Shown: one piece after another, positions 55,343 to 64,000 of the stretch | Position numbering within the stretch: the first letter of the stretch is position 1 | Layout of the letters: every line of letters begins with the position of its first letter | Source: Channallabes apus | Lineage: Eukaryota; Chordata; Actinopteri; Siluriformes; Clariidae | NCBI GenBank assembly: GCA_030522415.1 | Contig: CM060118.1 | Location: 17,810,151-17,874,150, forward strand | Reading direction: 5' to 3' | Length of the DNA stretch: 64,000 nucleotides | Position numbers and translations under genes: made by a program | The notes under the pieces: model-generated | Told to the model about the DNA's origin: nothing | Database searches by the model: none | What the model saw: the letters and a program-made list of their open reading frames with translations, nothing else

Positions 55343-56854
55343 TGTACACCTTTAAATGCATGTGGTATGTGTGGTAGTTTTACATTGAGTCATATCAGTA
55401 ATGCAGGACTCCTTATAGTCAGTGGACTTTTTAATTTGCTATCTTAATCAACTACTCTATAATATTGTTCCAATGTACTGTACAGTTAGTGGATGTTATT
55501 TCATGTAAAGAGGACAGTATCATAGGACAATGATGCACCTATTACACCTATTATTCTTATTGTGACAAATGGACTCCTGCCTTCCGCGAAGTCATTACTT
55601 GAGATAGTGAGACCCCAGAAATTAACAATTCAAAGGTGGCAGTCATTTGCGGACGATTCTGGACATCTTTCCTTAATATTCTCAAGTGTAAGGAGATATA
55701 ACATACTCCCACAGCATGAAAAAGTCCTCCGCTATATCAAGCCAAAGGCACAATGGGCAAATCAGCATGACAAGTTGAGGCAGTGTTGAAAGCATGGGCA
55801 ACCATATGACTAAGGGTCTCATGACAGCCTCCCTCATTACCCATGCCCAGTCAAGCCCTCATCTGAACCAGAGAGCTGATACACAGTAGGCATGAAAACT
55901 TAATTTAGACCAGACTAGGAATACATGGATGGAGGGACTGCACGATTACCCAGAAGTACTGAAGCCTGTAGAAGTATGAAATAAAGTAATTAAAGTTTTA
56001 TTTTTTTATCACACCTTAACTTTCACAAACAATCTTATACATCATATTAAGAGTATAACGATTGGAAGCCTATCACCCCATGCCATGAAAACTAAAGAGG
56101 AAAAAAGAGGAATCCTTTTAACAGATATCAAGGTCAGACATTTTTTAAGCCATATTCAGTCTTATTTATAATCACCAAATGTCTGCGCTTTATCCCTGTG
56201 TTTACCTAAGATGAAAGATTCAAACTTAAACTTAATTACTGTGCTCAAAATTGTGTGATATAATGCTACCCATCCCATATTTGTAAAGTATGAGGAAAGC
56301 TAACTGTGCATGATTAGCAAATAAACAGCAGTCAATGATAAAGAAATAGGCTGAAAAACTGCACAATCAGATATACATACTTATAAGGAATGACCTTAAA
56401 AGAGACTTATTTGTATGACACAATTAAACATAATTATTGTCTCTGAAACCTTTTGTGGGCCTCAGTGTGAACACGGACAATCACAAGATTTTTATTTGCA
56501 TAGCATGGCTAGTAATTAATGAGTATATTGGACCAAATGCACAGATTGGATTTTATGTATGCAGACTAGGGGTCTACCACAGTGACACAATCTGTGTCTT
56601 TTTATTGTTTGGAATACAGTATCTTTCTCTGTATTAGGATATAAGCAGAAAATGGCCTATGAGGGGAGAGTTATTAATGTACAGTAATCCATAAGGCAGA
56701 CTATGAGATGAATGCAAAACAATAGGGCAAAAAAAATGTAGGAAAATAGAGATTTATATTAAGAAAACTATGAAACTGGTTTAATATATAGTATGTAAGA
56801 TTAAATATTCAACTACTTGATGTCTGAATACATAAACAAGACAGATTGGCCTAG
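55343..56854. other. No gene seen
   Basis: I see no terminal repeat, tandem array or recognisable protein. Short ORFs (for example 55562-55789, 56437-56637) show no known motif. Confidence 0.5.
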
Positions 56855-57136
56855 ATCCTCACTCACCTTCTATACCGCTTTATCCTGTATTCAGGGTCAC
56901 AGGGACCTGGAGCCTATCCCAGGAAGCTTAGGGCACGAGGCAGGGTACACCCTGGACAGGGTGCCAAACCATCGCAGGGCACACACATAGTGTACACTAC
57001 AGGCAATTTGCATATCTTTGGAGTTGGGAGGAAACCCACCAAGCACGGGGAGAACATGCAAACTCCATGCACACAGAGACGGGAATCAAGCCTGGCTGGG
57101 ATTCAAACCCGGACCCTGGAGGTGCAAGGCGCTGCC
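56855..57136 (-). repeat. tRNA-derived SINE, same family as 15340-15700
   Basis: The reverse strand has a damaged head (the TGGTTAGCACT portion is missing), an intact box B (GGTTTGAATCCCAGCCAGG), then the GGGAAAC/GTTTGCATGTTCTCCCCG block and a tail over 56870-56960 (GGGACCTGGAGCCTATCCCA on plus). An inner portion near 56985 is deleted compared with 15340-15700. Confidence 0.8.
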
Positions 57137-57249
57137 TTGGCCTAGATCCCTTTGAATAAAATCTAATGAACATTTGAGAACTAAGTATGTACGTATGTAT
57201 GTGTAATTAATTACTGTATGTAATTAAGTATGTACCATCTGAAGCAGGT

Positions 57250-58979
57250 AGCCCTGCATTCTACAGTATTTAACCTTCTCACCCAACACATCACAGGAAC
57301 TGGAAGTTGCCTTTGGTGTAGTTTTCTAACTGGTTTTCTAGCCTTTCTCTTCTGAAACTTTGTCACTCTGCCATTTCTTCACCTATTTCTCATTTCATCA
57401 ACGCATCTCTTACCTCTGCTTCTTTTCCTCTGCCTCTAAAAACTGCTGCAGTTACACCTGTGCTCAAGAAACCCAACCTTGACTCCTCAGTTTTATCTAT
57501 CGTCCCATCTCTAATTTACCTTTCATATCCAAATTACTAGAAAGTACTGTTGCTGCCCAACTCCAGTCTTTTCTAGTCGATAATAATCTCTTTGACCCTT
57601 TTCAGTCTGGTTTTCGCCCCCTTCATAGTACTGAAACTGCACTTGTAAAGGTAGTAAATGATTTACTGCTTTCTGCTGATTCTGGCTCATTGTCTATACT
57701 CCTGCTACTTGATCTCAGCTCTGCCTTTGATACTGTCTCCCATGATCTGCTTATTTCACGTCTCTCTGGTCTGGGTATCTCTGGTACTGCTCTGTCTTGG
57801 TTTTCCTCCTATCTCTCAGATAGACAATTTTATATTTCTGTTAAGGATTTTCGATCGCCCACCATCCCCCTGAAGCGAGGTGTTCCCCAGGGATCTGTTC
57901 TTTGCCCACTATTATTCTCAATTTACATAATTCCACTCGGTCTGATCCTTCAAGGTCATGGTCTTAACTATCACTTTTATGCCGACGACATTCAACTTTA
58001 TTCTATCTGAACACCTACTCCATCTGCCCAAATCGACAAAATCTCTGCATGTGGAAGGACATTAGAGACTGGTTTAGCTTAAACTTTCTGAAACTCAACA
58101 TGGACAAAACTGAGATAATTTTCATTGGAACCCCAGCACTCATCAGCAACATTTCCACCAACTACACCTGCGAGATTGCTGGCTCTCACATCAAAAATTC
58201 TGTCAAAAATTTAGGAGTAATCTTTGACTCCACACTCTCCTTTCAGCCTCACATTAAATCTGTCACTAAAGCTGCTTTCTTTCATTTGCGCCGCATTGCC
58301 CGAATGCAGCCCTTCATCAGCACCAAAGATGCTGAAACTGTCATCCATGCATTCGTATCATCACGCATTGATTATTGTAATGCCCTTTTCATTGGTCTAC
58401 CTGCCAGCTCCATCTCCAGATTACAATATATTCAAAACTCTGCGGCTAGAATAATCACTCATACCAAACGTTCTGCTCATATAACCCCAATCTTGTCCGA
58501 TCTACATTGGCTCCCAGTTGCCTACCGTATTAAATTAAAAATTCTTCTTCTTGTCTTTAAATCTATAAATGGCTTAGCTCCCAATTATCTTCTCAAACTG
58601 CTCTCCCCCTACATTCCGACTCGTTCACTACGTTCCTCCGATTCTGTTTTTTTTTTTTACTGTCCCTCGGCACCGCCTCTCTTCAATGGGCGGCAGATCA
58701 TTCAGTGTCATTGCACCTAAACTCTGGAACACTCTACCACACTCTCTCCGTTCTGTTAACAACGTCTCAGCATTTAAATCTTTACTCAAAACTCACTTGT
58801 TTTCCGAATGTTACACCTGAATCCATCTGTCCTCTGCATTTTTCGTTGTTTCTTCTACTTTATTAATTAAATATCTGTTTGTTTTATTCTTTTTTGTTTG
58901 TTTGTTTTCGTTTTCACTCATTGTAAAAGTGTCCTTGAGCTCTGGAAAGGCGCTATATAAATAAAAATTATTATTATTG
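57250..58979 (+). pseudogene. L2-like LINE ORF2, 5'-truncated and broken
   Basis: From about 57360 the RT region can be followed in pieces (KTAAVTPVLKKPNLDSS, then LLLDLSSAFDTVSHDLL at 57703, [14 protein letters not shown] at 57879, FYADDIQLY at 57975). The YADD active site is intact, but a stop follows at 58008-58010. 58049-58720 is the post-RT region (DWFSLNFLKLNMDKTEII, ITPILSDLHWLPVAYRIK). A T-run near 58648-58656 shifts the frame. The tail ends GGCGCTATATAAATAAA with ATT repeats at about 58979. Confidence 0.88.
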
Positions 58980-59097
58980 GTCATCAGAATAAAAAATTTT
59001 TTATGTTCAGCCAAGATATATGCTCACAGCATGCTAACATGCTCATTATACATGTTGGCCAGTGGACTCCAAAAGCACAGAAGCCTTTACATGTAAG

Positions 59098-59485
59098 TGT
59101 GAGGGTTAACCCCTAGAGGGCGCCAAACGCCCGTTTTGGTTTGTAGTTTGTTTTGTTTGTTTTACAATAACTTCAGTTCCCAGTTTGCACCTCGGTGAGG
59201 TGATGTAGAAGTTCACCTGAACCGAGGGAAGATAATTATATTTAGTTTGTTATAAATAGCCTGACTGAATTTCAGTCAGGCGTCTAGCTTTTGTTGTGTA
59301 TGTTATGTTTCGGGTTTGTGTTAGTTTGTTTATTTATTAGTTAAAATAAAGATAAAGAGCTCAGAAAGAGCGTATTTACTTTTATTTGGATTGGAACGAT
59401 AATAAACAACCTTACTGAACCGCCAGCTCGCCTCCCTGCATTCATGCCGCGAACACGCGCACACACACCCGACGCAGACGTGACA
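59098..59485 (+). repeat. 5' LTR of element B
   Basis: The repeat is 388 bp with TATA at 59251-59258, the hairpin at 59259-59281 (same arms as in element A), and an AATAAA-type signal near 59344. It carries about 60 more bases than the 5' LTR of element A, in the distal part. Confidence 0.85.
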
Positions 59486-59508
59486 GAAAGCTAGACCATT
59501 TAAACGGC

Positions 59509-61077
59509 ATGGCGGAGGATTTCCCCCTAAATAATTTTTGGGGGGGCGCGACTACGATCTCGCCCGAGCTGGCGGACTGACTGGAGTACAGCGAGAGGGA
59601 GATGTATCGGAGCTGGGAATACAGCTTGCTGGAAGAGCAGGAGGGTTTGCTGGAGGACATCAAGGAGCACGGCGATACAGAAGGCTGGCAAGGTTGGGAA
59701 GACTGCAGGTACGCCGAGGAGCCGGACATGCAGGAGGACAGCGTGACAAAGAGTGAGAGGATGGCGCGGCAGAGCTGGGAAGGCTGCAGGCTCGCCATCC
59801 GGCGCACGCCTTGGAGAGGTGTGGCAGCCGAGGGTGAGACGGGAAAGAGCTACAGGCAGTGGGCGGAGCACAATGAGGAGCGCTTCTGAGAACTGCGGGA
59901 GCAGGTGCTGCGGTTCCAACAGTTGCTCGTCCAGGTTCGGGAGAGCCAGGCTGTAGTCCCGGAGGTCCTCCCTCTCTCGGATCCGGACGACGCGCTTCCC
60001 ATTCCGCCACTGCCTGTGACCGACAGGGAGGACTACCCGCCACTTCTGCACTGCGACGAGGTCGCCTTTCCTCCACCTCCGCCACCTCTGCTCTGCGTGG
60101 AGGACTACGCGCCGCTGCTGCACGGCGACGAGGACGCGTTTCCGCCACCACCTCTACTCTGCGTGGAGGACTATGCGCCGCTGCTGCACGGCGACGAGGA
60201 TGCGTTTCCTCCACCTCCGCCACCTCTACTCTGCATGGAGGACTACGCGCCACTGCTGCACGGCGACGAGGACGCGTTTCCTCCACCTCCGCCACCTCTA
60301 CTTTGCGTGGAGGACTACGCGCCGCTGCTGCACGGCGACGAGGACGCGTTTCCTCCACCTCTGCTCTATGTGGAGGACTACGCGCTGCTGCTGCACGGCG
60401 ACGAGGACGCGTTTCCTCCACCTCCGCCACCTCTGCTCTGCGTGGAGGACTACGCGCTGCTGCTGCATGGCAACGAGGACATCGTTTCCACCATTCAGCC
60501 GCCGTGCGACCTGGAGAACGTCATTCTTCCGCTTCCTCCAAGCTTCGTGGACAGTGCGCCAGCTCTTCAGCAGCCGCCGAACCTCACACCCGCTCTGCCG
60601 CCGCCTCCCAGCTTCGAGGTCGACGTGCCGCCGCCTCCCGGCTTCGAGGACGACGTGCCGGCGCCGAGCTCCGCTCCAGCACCGCGATCACCGAACCTCG
60701 CATCGACGCCGCCGCCGTCGAGCTCAGTGCCAGCTCCGCCGCCGCCAAGCTCAGTGCCAGCTCCGCCGCCGAGCGTCTCTTCAGCTTCGCCGCCGAACGT
60801 CTCTTCAGCTTCGCCGCCGAGCGTCTCTTCAGCTCCGCCGCCGCCAAGCGTCTCTTCAGCTCCGCAGCCGCCGAGCACGTTTCCAGCTCCGCAGCTGCCA
60901 AGCACGTCTCCAACTCCGCAGCCACCGAACATGTCTCCAGCTCCGCAGCCGCCGAGCACGTCTCCAGCTCCGTCACCCAGCCTCCAGTACGGGAAGAAGA
61001 AGGTCGAACATTGTGGTGGGAGTTCAGGACCTCTGGTGATTTTTTTGAGGGGGGATACTGTGAGGGTTAAACCCTAG
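59509..61077 (+). pseudogene. Proline-rich tandem-repeat protein of LTR element B
   Basis: The start is ATG 59509 (MAEDFPLNN). A stop interrupts at about 59578 (LAD then TGA) and a TGA stands at 59887-59889, where copy A has an Arg codon (ERIRD). After that the frame is open for 390 residues (59905-61077). It has at least six tandem copies of a 22-25-residue unit, VEDYAPLLHGDEDAF followed by prolines and LL, then PPSF/PPGF segments and a Ser/Pro-rich tail (PSVSSA, PSTSPAPQP). The stop lies within the first bases of the 3' LTR, as in copy A. The conserved plan between A and B supports a real protein in the ancestor. Confidence 0.6.
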
Positions 61078-61307
61078 AGGGTGCCAAACGCCCGTTTTGG
61101 TTTGTAGTTTGTTTTGTTTGTTTTACAGTAACTTCAGTTCCCAGTTTGCACCTCGGTCAGGTGACGTACAGTAGAAGTTCACCTGAATCGAGGGAAGATA
61201 ATTATGTTTAGTTTGTTATAAATAGCCTGACTGAACTTCAGTCAGGCGTCTAGCTTTTGTTGTGTATGTTATGTTTCGGGTTTTTGTTTATTTATTAGTT
61301 AAAATAA
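61059..61307 (+). repeat. 3' LTR of element B, truncated
   Basis: It matches the 5' LTR up to AGTTAAAATAA (about 61307) and then ends. TATA is at 61217-61224 and the hairpin at 61225-61247. Confidence 0.85.
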
Positions 61308-61582
61308 TACTACTCGTACAGCTGCTCTTACTGTTCATATATTCTTCATATATTTTCTATATTGTGTATTGTTGTACAGTTATTTTATCTTAACCTTAAT
61401 TTTTATATTTTTATTTTATTCTTTCCTAGTTAAATTTACCCTCTATTTTATTTTTCATATTTATTTCCTATTTCAATTCATAGTCTTTTATTTTAAGGTC
61501 ACGACCAGTTGTCTAAGCATTTCACTGCATATCGTACTGTGTATGACTGTGTATGTGACAAATAAAATTTGAATTTGAATTT
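61308..61582 (+). mobile_element. 5'-truncated LINE tail inserted in or replacing an LTR end
   Basis: The 3' end (CATTTCACTGCATATCGTAC, then GTATGTGACAAATAAAA) is the same tail as on the minus strand at 15187-15300, so it is the Rex1/L2-like family. No coding part. GTAAG follows at 61583-61587, the same 5 bases that precede element B. Confidence 0.75.
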
Positions 61583-61587
61583 GTAAG

Positions 61588-62322
61588 GTACTGTTTCTAT
61601 TGTAGTTGTTTGAATGATTGTCAAATGATGGGGAGTAAAGCAATGACAAAACATTGGAATATCTTCAGAGTGATAATGAAAAGATGCGCAAACCAGATTT
61701 TGTTTGCAGCTACAAGGTGTGCAACTGTGAAGGATTAATCATTTATACTACACACATGCAAATGAATCTACTGTGTATCAGCCCACTACCGCCTGTACAA
61801 ATGCAGATATAAAACATATAAGCACTAGTTAATAACATAAAATATGTATCAGACTGTGGAGGTTAGAATAATATTTCAGCATTTTTGTGGATTAATTAAG
61901 AAAAGGTGCACTTGGTAGAAGTTTAATACCTAGCAAAAGATATGTATTCTGAGAAAGTAAGGTATGGAGCGATAAGGTCAAGGGAAGCAGGAATGAAAAT
62001 GGTTTAGGCATGTGAAACAAGTCAAAGAAGAAACTGCCTAAACAGTTATGAAGGACAGATAGGTTCAGTCATTAATGAATTAGCTGAGGTTGCACTGCTA
62101 GTAGAAAAGATAAGGATGAGAGCTAGATAAACTGTCATATATCTTTCCTTAGATTAAAAATGACTAAATAATCCAAAACAGAAAACATACCATACAAACA
62201 TTTTAAAGAACTGCTGTCCATCATACCAAAGAACAATGATGCCCCCTGCAGTGGGGAGTTATTGAATGCATGAGCATCCTTCACAGGCAAGCTCTACTCA
62301 GAGTTCCTGCAACCACTGACAA
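61588..62322. other. No gene seen
   Basis: I see no recognisable coding or repeat structure. Confidence 0.5.
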
Positions 62323-62660
62323 AACTGTACCAGTCAAAAGTTAGGACACAAGTTTTTATTTATTTTCTACATCCTAGAACCATACTGATTGATATAAAAC
62401 ACATTTCACAATAGATAATTAACTAACAACAGTCAGTTGTTATTTTAAGATGCAAAGGTCAGCTGTTCTGGAATAGTTCTTGCAAGAAAAATATTGTCAA
62501 GAACATTTGTAAAATCAACTAAGCACCATGACGGAACAGGCTCTCATAAAAAGCATCCCAGGAAAGCAAGACCAAAACTTACTTTTGCTGTAGAGGAGAT
62601 TTACCAGCCACAAAAATCACCAATTAATCCTAATAATAATCGCTCAATCAAAATACCTCC
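62323..62660 (+). pseudogene. Tc1-like transposon remnant, N-terminal part
   Basis: The phrase GTACCAGTCAAAAGTTAGGA (62328) is close to the terminus of a widespread fish Tc1 family. About 130 bp on, the translation in broken frames shows pieces of the transposase DNA-binding region. No DDE motif remains. This is a fifth Tc1-like family in the window. Confidence 0.6.
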
Positions 62661-62799
62661 AGGGGAGAGCACAAGCTGTATTATATGTTATTTAATAAAA
62701 TTACAATCACAACCTTTTCAAACACAAGTTGTGATTGTTCTTTCTCAGTGGTTGAGCAGCAGCATGATTTATGGAAATCATGCTGGAGATCTGACTTAA

Positions 62800-63297
62800 T
62801 CAAATAAAGAGGGTAGAAATTTATAACAAATCTAAGGCACTTCAATGCATTTCTGCTTTTTGATGGCATGTACTAACTGCAACCTCATAAATAGCATATC
62901 TAATATGATTTAATTTTAATAAAAACTGTGTTAATAAAGAGTTTTTAATAAAAACAGATAAACAAATCCAAAACGTGAAGTAAGTTCAAAAACCAGTTAG
63001 GCAGAATGTCAGGCAATGGGGAACAGAGTATTTGAGGCAAATCACAGTTAATATTTTGTGTTAGTAACGTGTGGTAAATTAGTGCCTTAGTAAATGCTTT
63101 GTTCACGTTAATTAATGAATGTCTTTTATAATGGCAGTTGATAGACCCTGTATAGTATTATATAACTATAGGAAAAAAAGTCTGTGCTTAGCAGTCCCTG
63201 AGGAGGCCTGTCAGCCTCAGTGCAGAATGCCAACTGCACAAAACAAAAACCAGCTTGACTCAAATCTGAGACCTCTTGACATGTTTCATACTTAAAC

Positions 63298-63328
<31 letters not shown>

Positions 63329-64000
63329 TCTCTCTCTCTCCCACTCTCTCACTCTCTAAATCTCCATTAAAATATTGTCAGTGTTTGTCTTCTTGTTAGG
63401 CTGGTGGCCATATAAAGGTCAACTGATGGAGAATTTAGTCATAATCACTACTGGCAGTAAGCCACGTAGACCAGGAAGTTTGGACAGAGACAACATGCTA
63501 ATTTTCAGTGTATTGTTTTTTTGTGTATTGTTTTGTCATGCTCATGTAAAATTGCATTTTCTGTGTTTTATGCAATTTTTTTGTGTATTGTGTTTGGTTT
63601 AGTCTTTCCTTGGACTTCCTTGTTTTATGGACAAATTTTTGACAATTTACTATTTAAAGTGGAAAAACATAATAAGGTTAATACTCAAATACTGCTAGTG
63701 GTGTCTATTTCTAAAATTGTTATGTTTTCTAAACCTTCATGGTATGAGTAGTCGTCTTGCTTATTTTTGCCTGTTTTCAACAAATACAGTATAATTGCAG
63801 ATATTCCTCAGATTAGTCCGAGTGTAGGATTACTCTGAGGCATGATTTAACAGGCAACCCAAGACCTAACAGCTATACATCTTGCTCTTGGCTGTTGATC
63901 AGATAGTTATGACCTGGCACTGCCAATCTGAACAAGATAATTAACCTTTTCTCCTATATATCATAAACCATAACACTGCTTCCATAGGTATATCTGGATG
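62800..64000. other. No gene seen; (CT)n microsatellite
   Basis: A CT run lies at 63297-63356. Otherwise I see no recognisable feature. Confidence 0.5.

Larger units (their letters stand above)
59098..61307 (+). mobile_element. LTR retroelement, copy B, sister of 955-2903
   Basis: The 5' LTR is 59098-59485 (TGTGAGGG ... GTGACA). The 3' LTR starts at 61059 with the same TGTGAGGG and stops at about 61307, where a LINE tail replaces its end. A purine tract (GAGGGGGGA, about 61047-61055) precedes it. The interior carries the same type of proline-rich ORF. A possible TSD GTAAG precedes the 5' LTR (59093-59097). Confidence 0.85.

Noticed and set aside
60567..60976. Long minus-strand ORFs rich in Gly/Cys or Leu/Ala opposite the proline-rich ORF
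   Set aside because: They are mirror readings of a repetitive GC-rich coding strand; only the plus frame is conserved in both LTR copies.
61583..61587. GTAAG as a secure TSD of LTR element B
   Set aside because: The 3' LTR is truncated and followed by an unrelated LINE tail, so a 5-base match may be chance. Reported only as a possibility.

Overview
The window looks like nuclear DNA of a teleost fish, possibly a catfish-like otophysan; this is inferred only from the kinds of repeats and is not proven. It shows no operons, no tRNA or rRNA genes, and no host gene I can defend. Nearly every readable protein belongs to a transposable element: Tc1-type transposons with TA target duplications, CR1/L2/Rex1-like and RTE-like LINEs, tRNA-derived SINEs, two DIRS-type tyrosine-recombinase retrotransposons, a PIF/Harbinger element, a hAT-type element, a CACTA-like element, a long foldback element, and two copies of an unusual LTR element.

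Layout: 955-2903 LTR element A with one proline-rich ORF; 5240-5770 LINE 3' end; 6121-7657 Tc1 copy 1 (-); 7740-9084 SINE piece and RTE-like LINE (-); 9802-14590 a LINE fragment followed by a near full-length CR1/L2-type LINE (+); 14605-15186 truncated Tc1-like end; 15187-21460 Rex1/L2-like LINE (-) broken open by a SINE (12-bp TSD) and by two head-to-head Tc1 copies, one of which carries its own SINE; 21880-22329 MITE; 23721-28302 decayed DIRS element (-); 30098-31550 LINE remnants; 31704-33295 Tc1-like element with an uninterrupted 340-residue transposase; 33711-35851 foldback element; 36069-37440 another Tc1-like element.

From 37590 to 55334 there is a nest whose boundaries can be read from duplicated target sites: hAT-type element > (a) CACTA-like element 37711-45151 carrying a Tc1-like copy and a SINE, and (b) a TA-flanked element 45598-55300 > Harbinger 46112-54850 > DIRS element 46737-52253. 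The inner DIRS is almost intact: gag, RT/RNase H and tyrosine recombinase ORFs, inverted terminal repeats and an internal complementary region that spells the circle junction, spoiled visibly by about one missing base.

From 56855 on there are a SINE, a LINE RT remnant, and LTR element B (59098-61307), the sister of element A. Its 3' LTR is cut by a LINE tail. The last 2 kb holds a Tc1 remnant and otherwise nothing recognised.

The best candidate for something undescribed is the A/B LTR element: TG...CA LTRs, a 5-bp TSD in copy A, a polypurine tract, a conserved TATA-plus-hairpin in all four LTRs, and a single proline-rich ORF with coding tandem repeats but no gag or pol domain.
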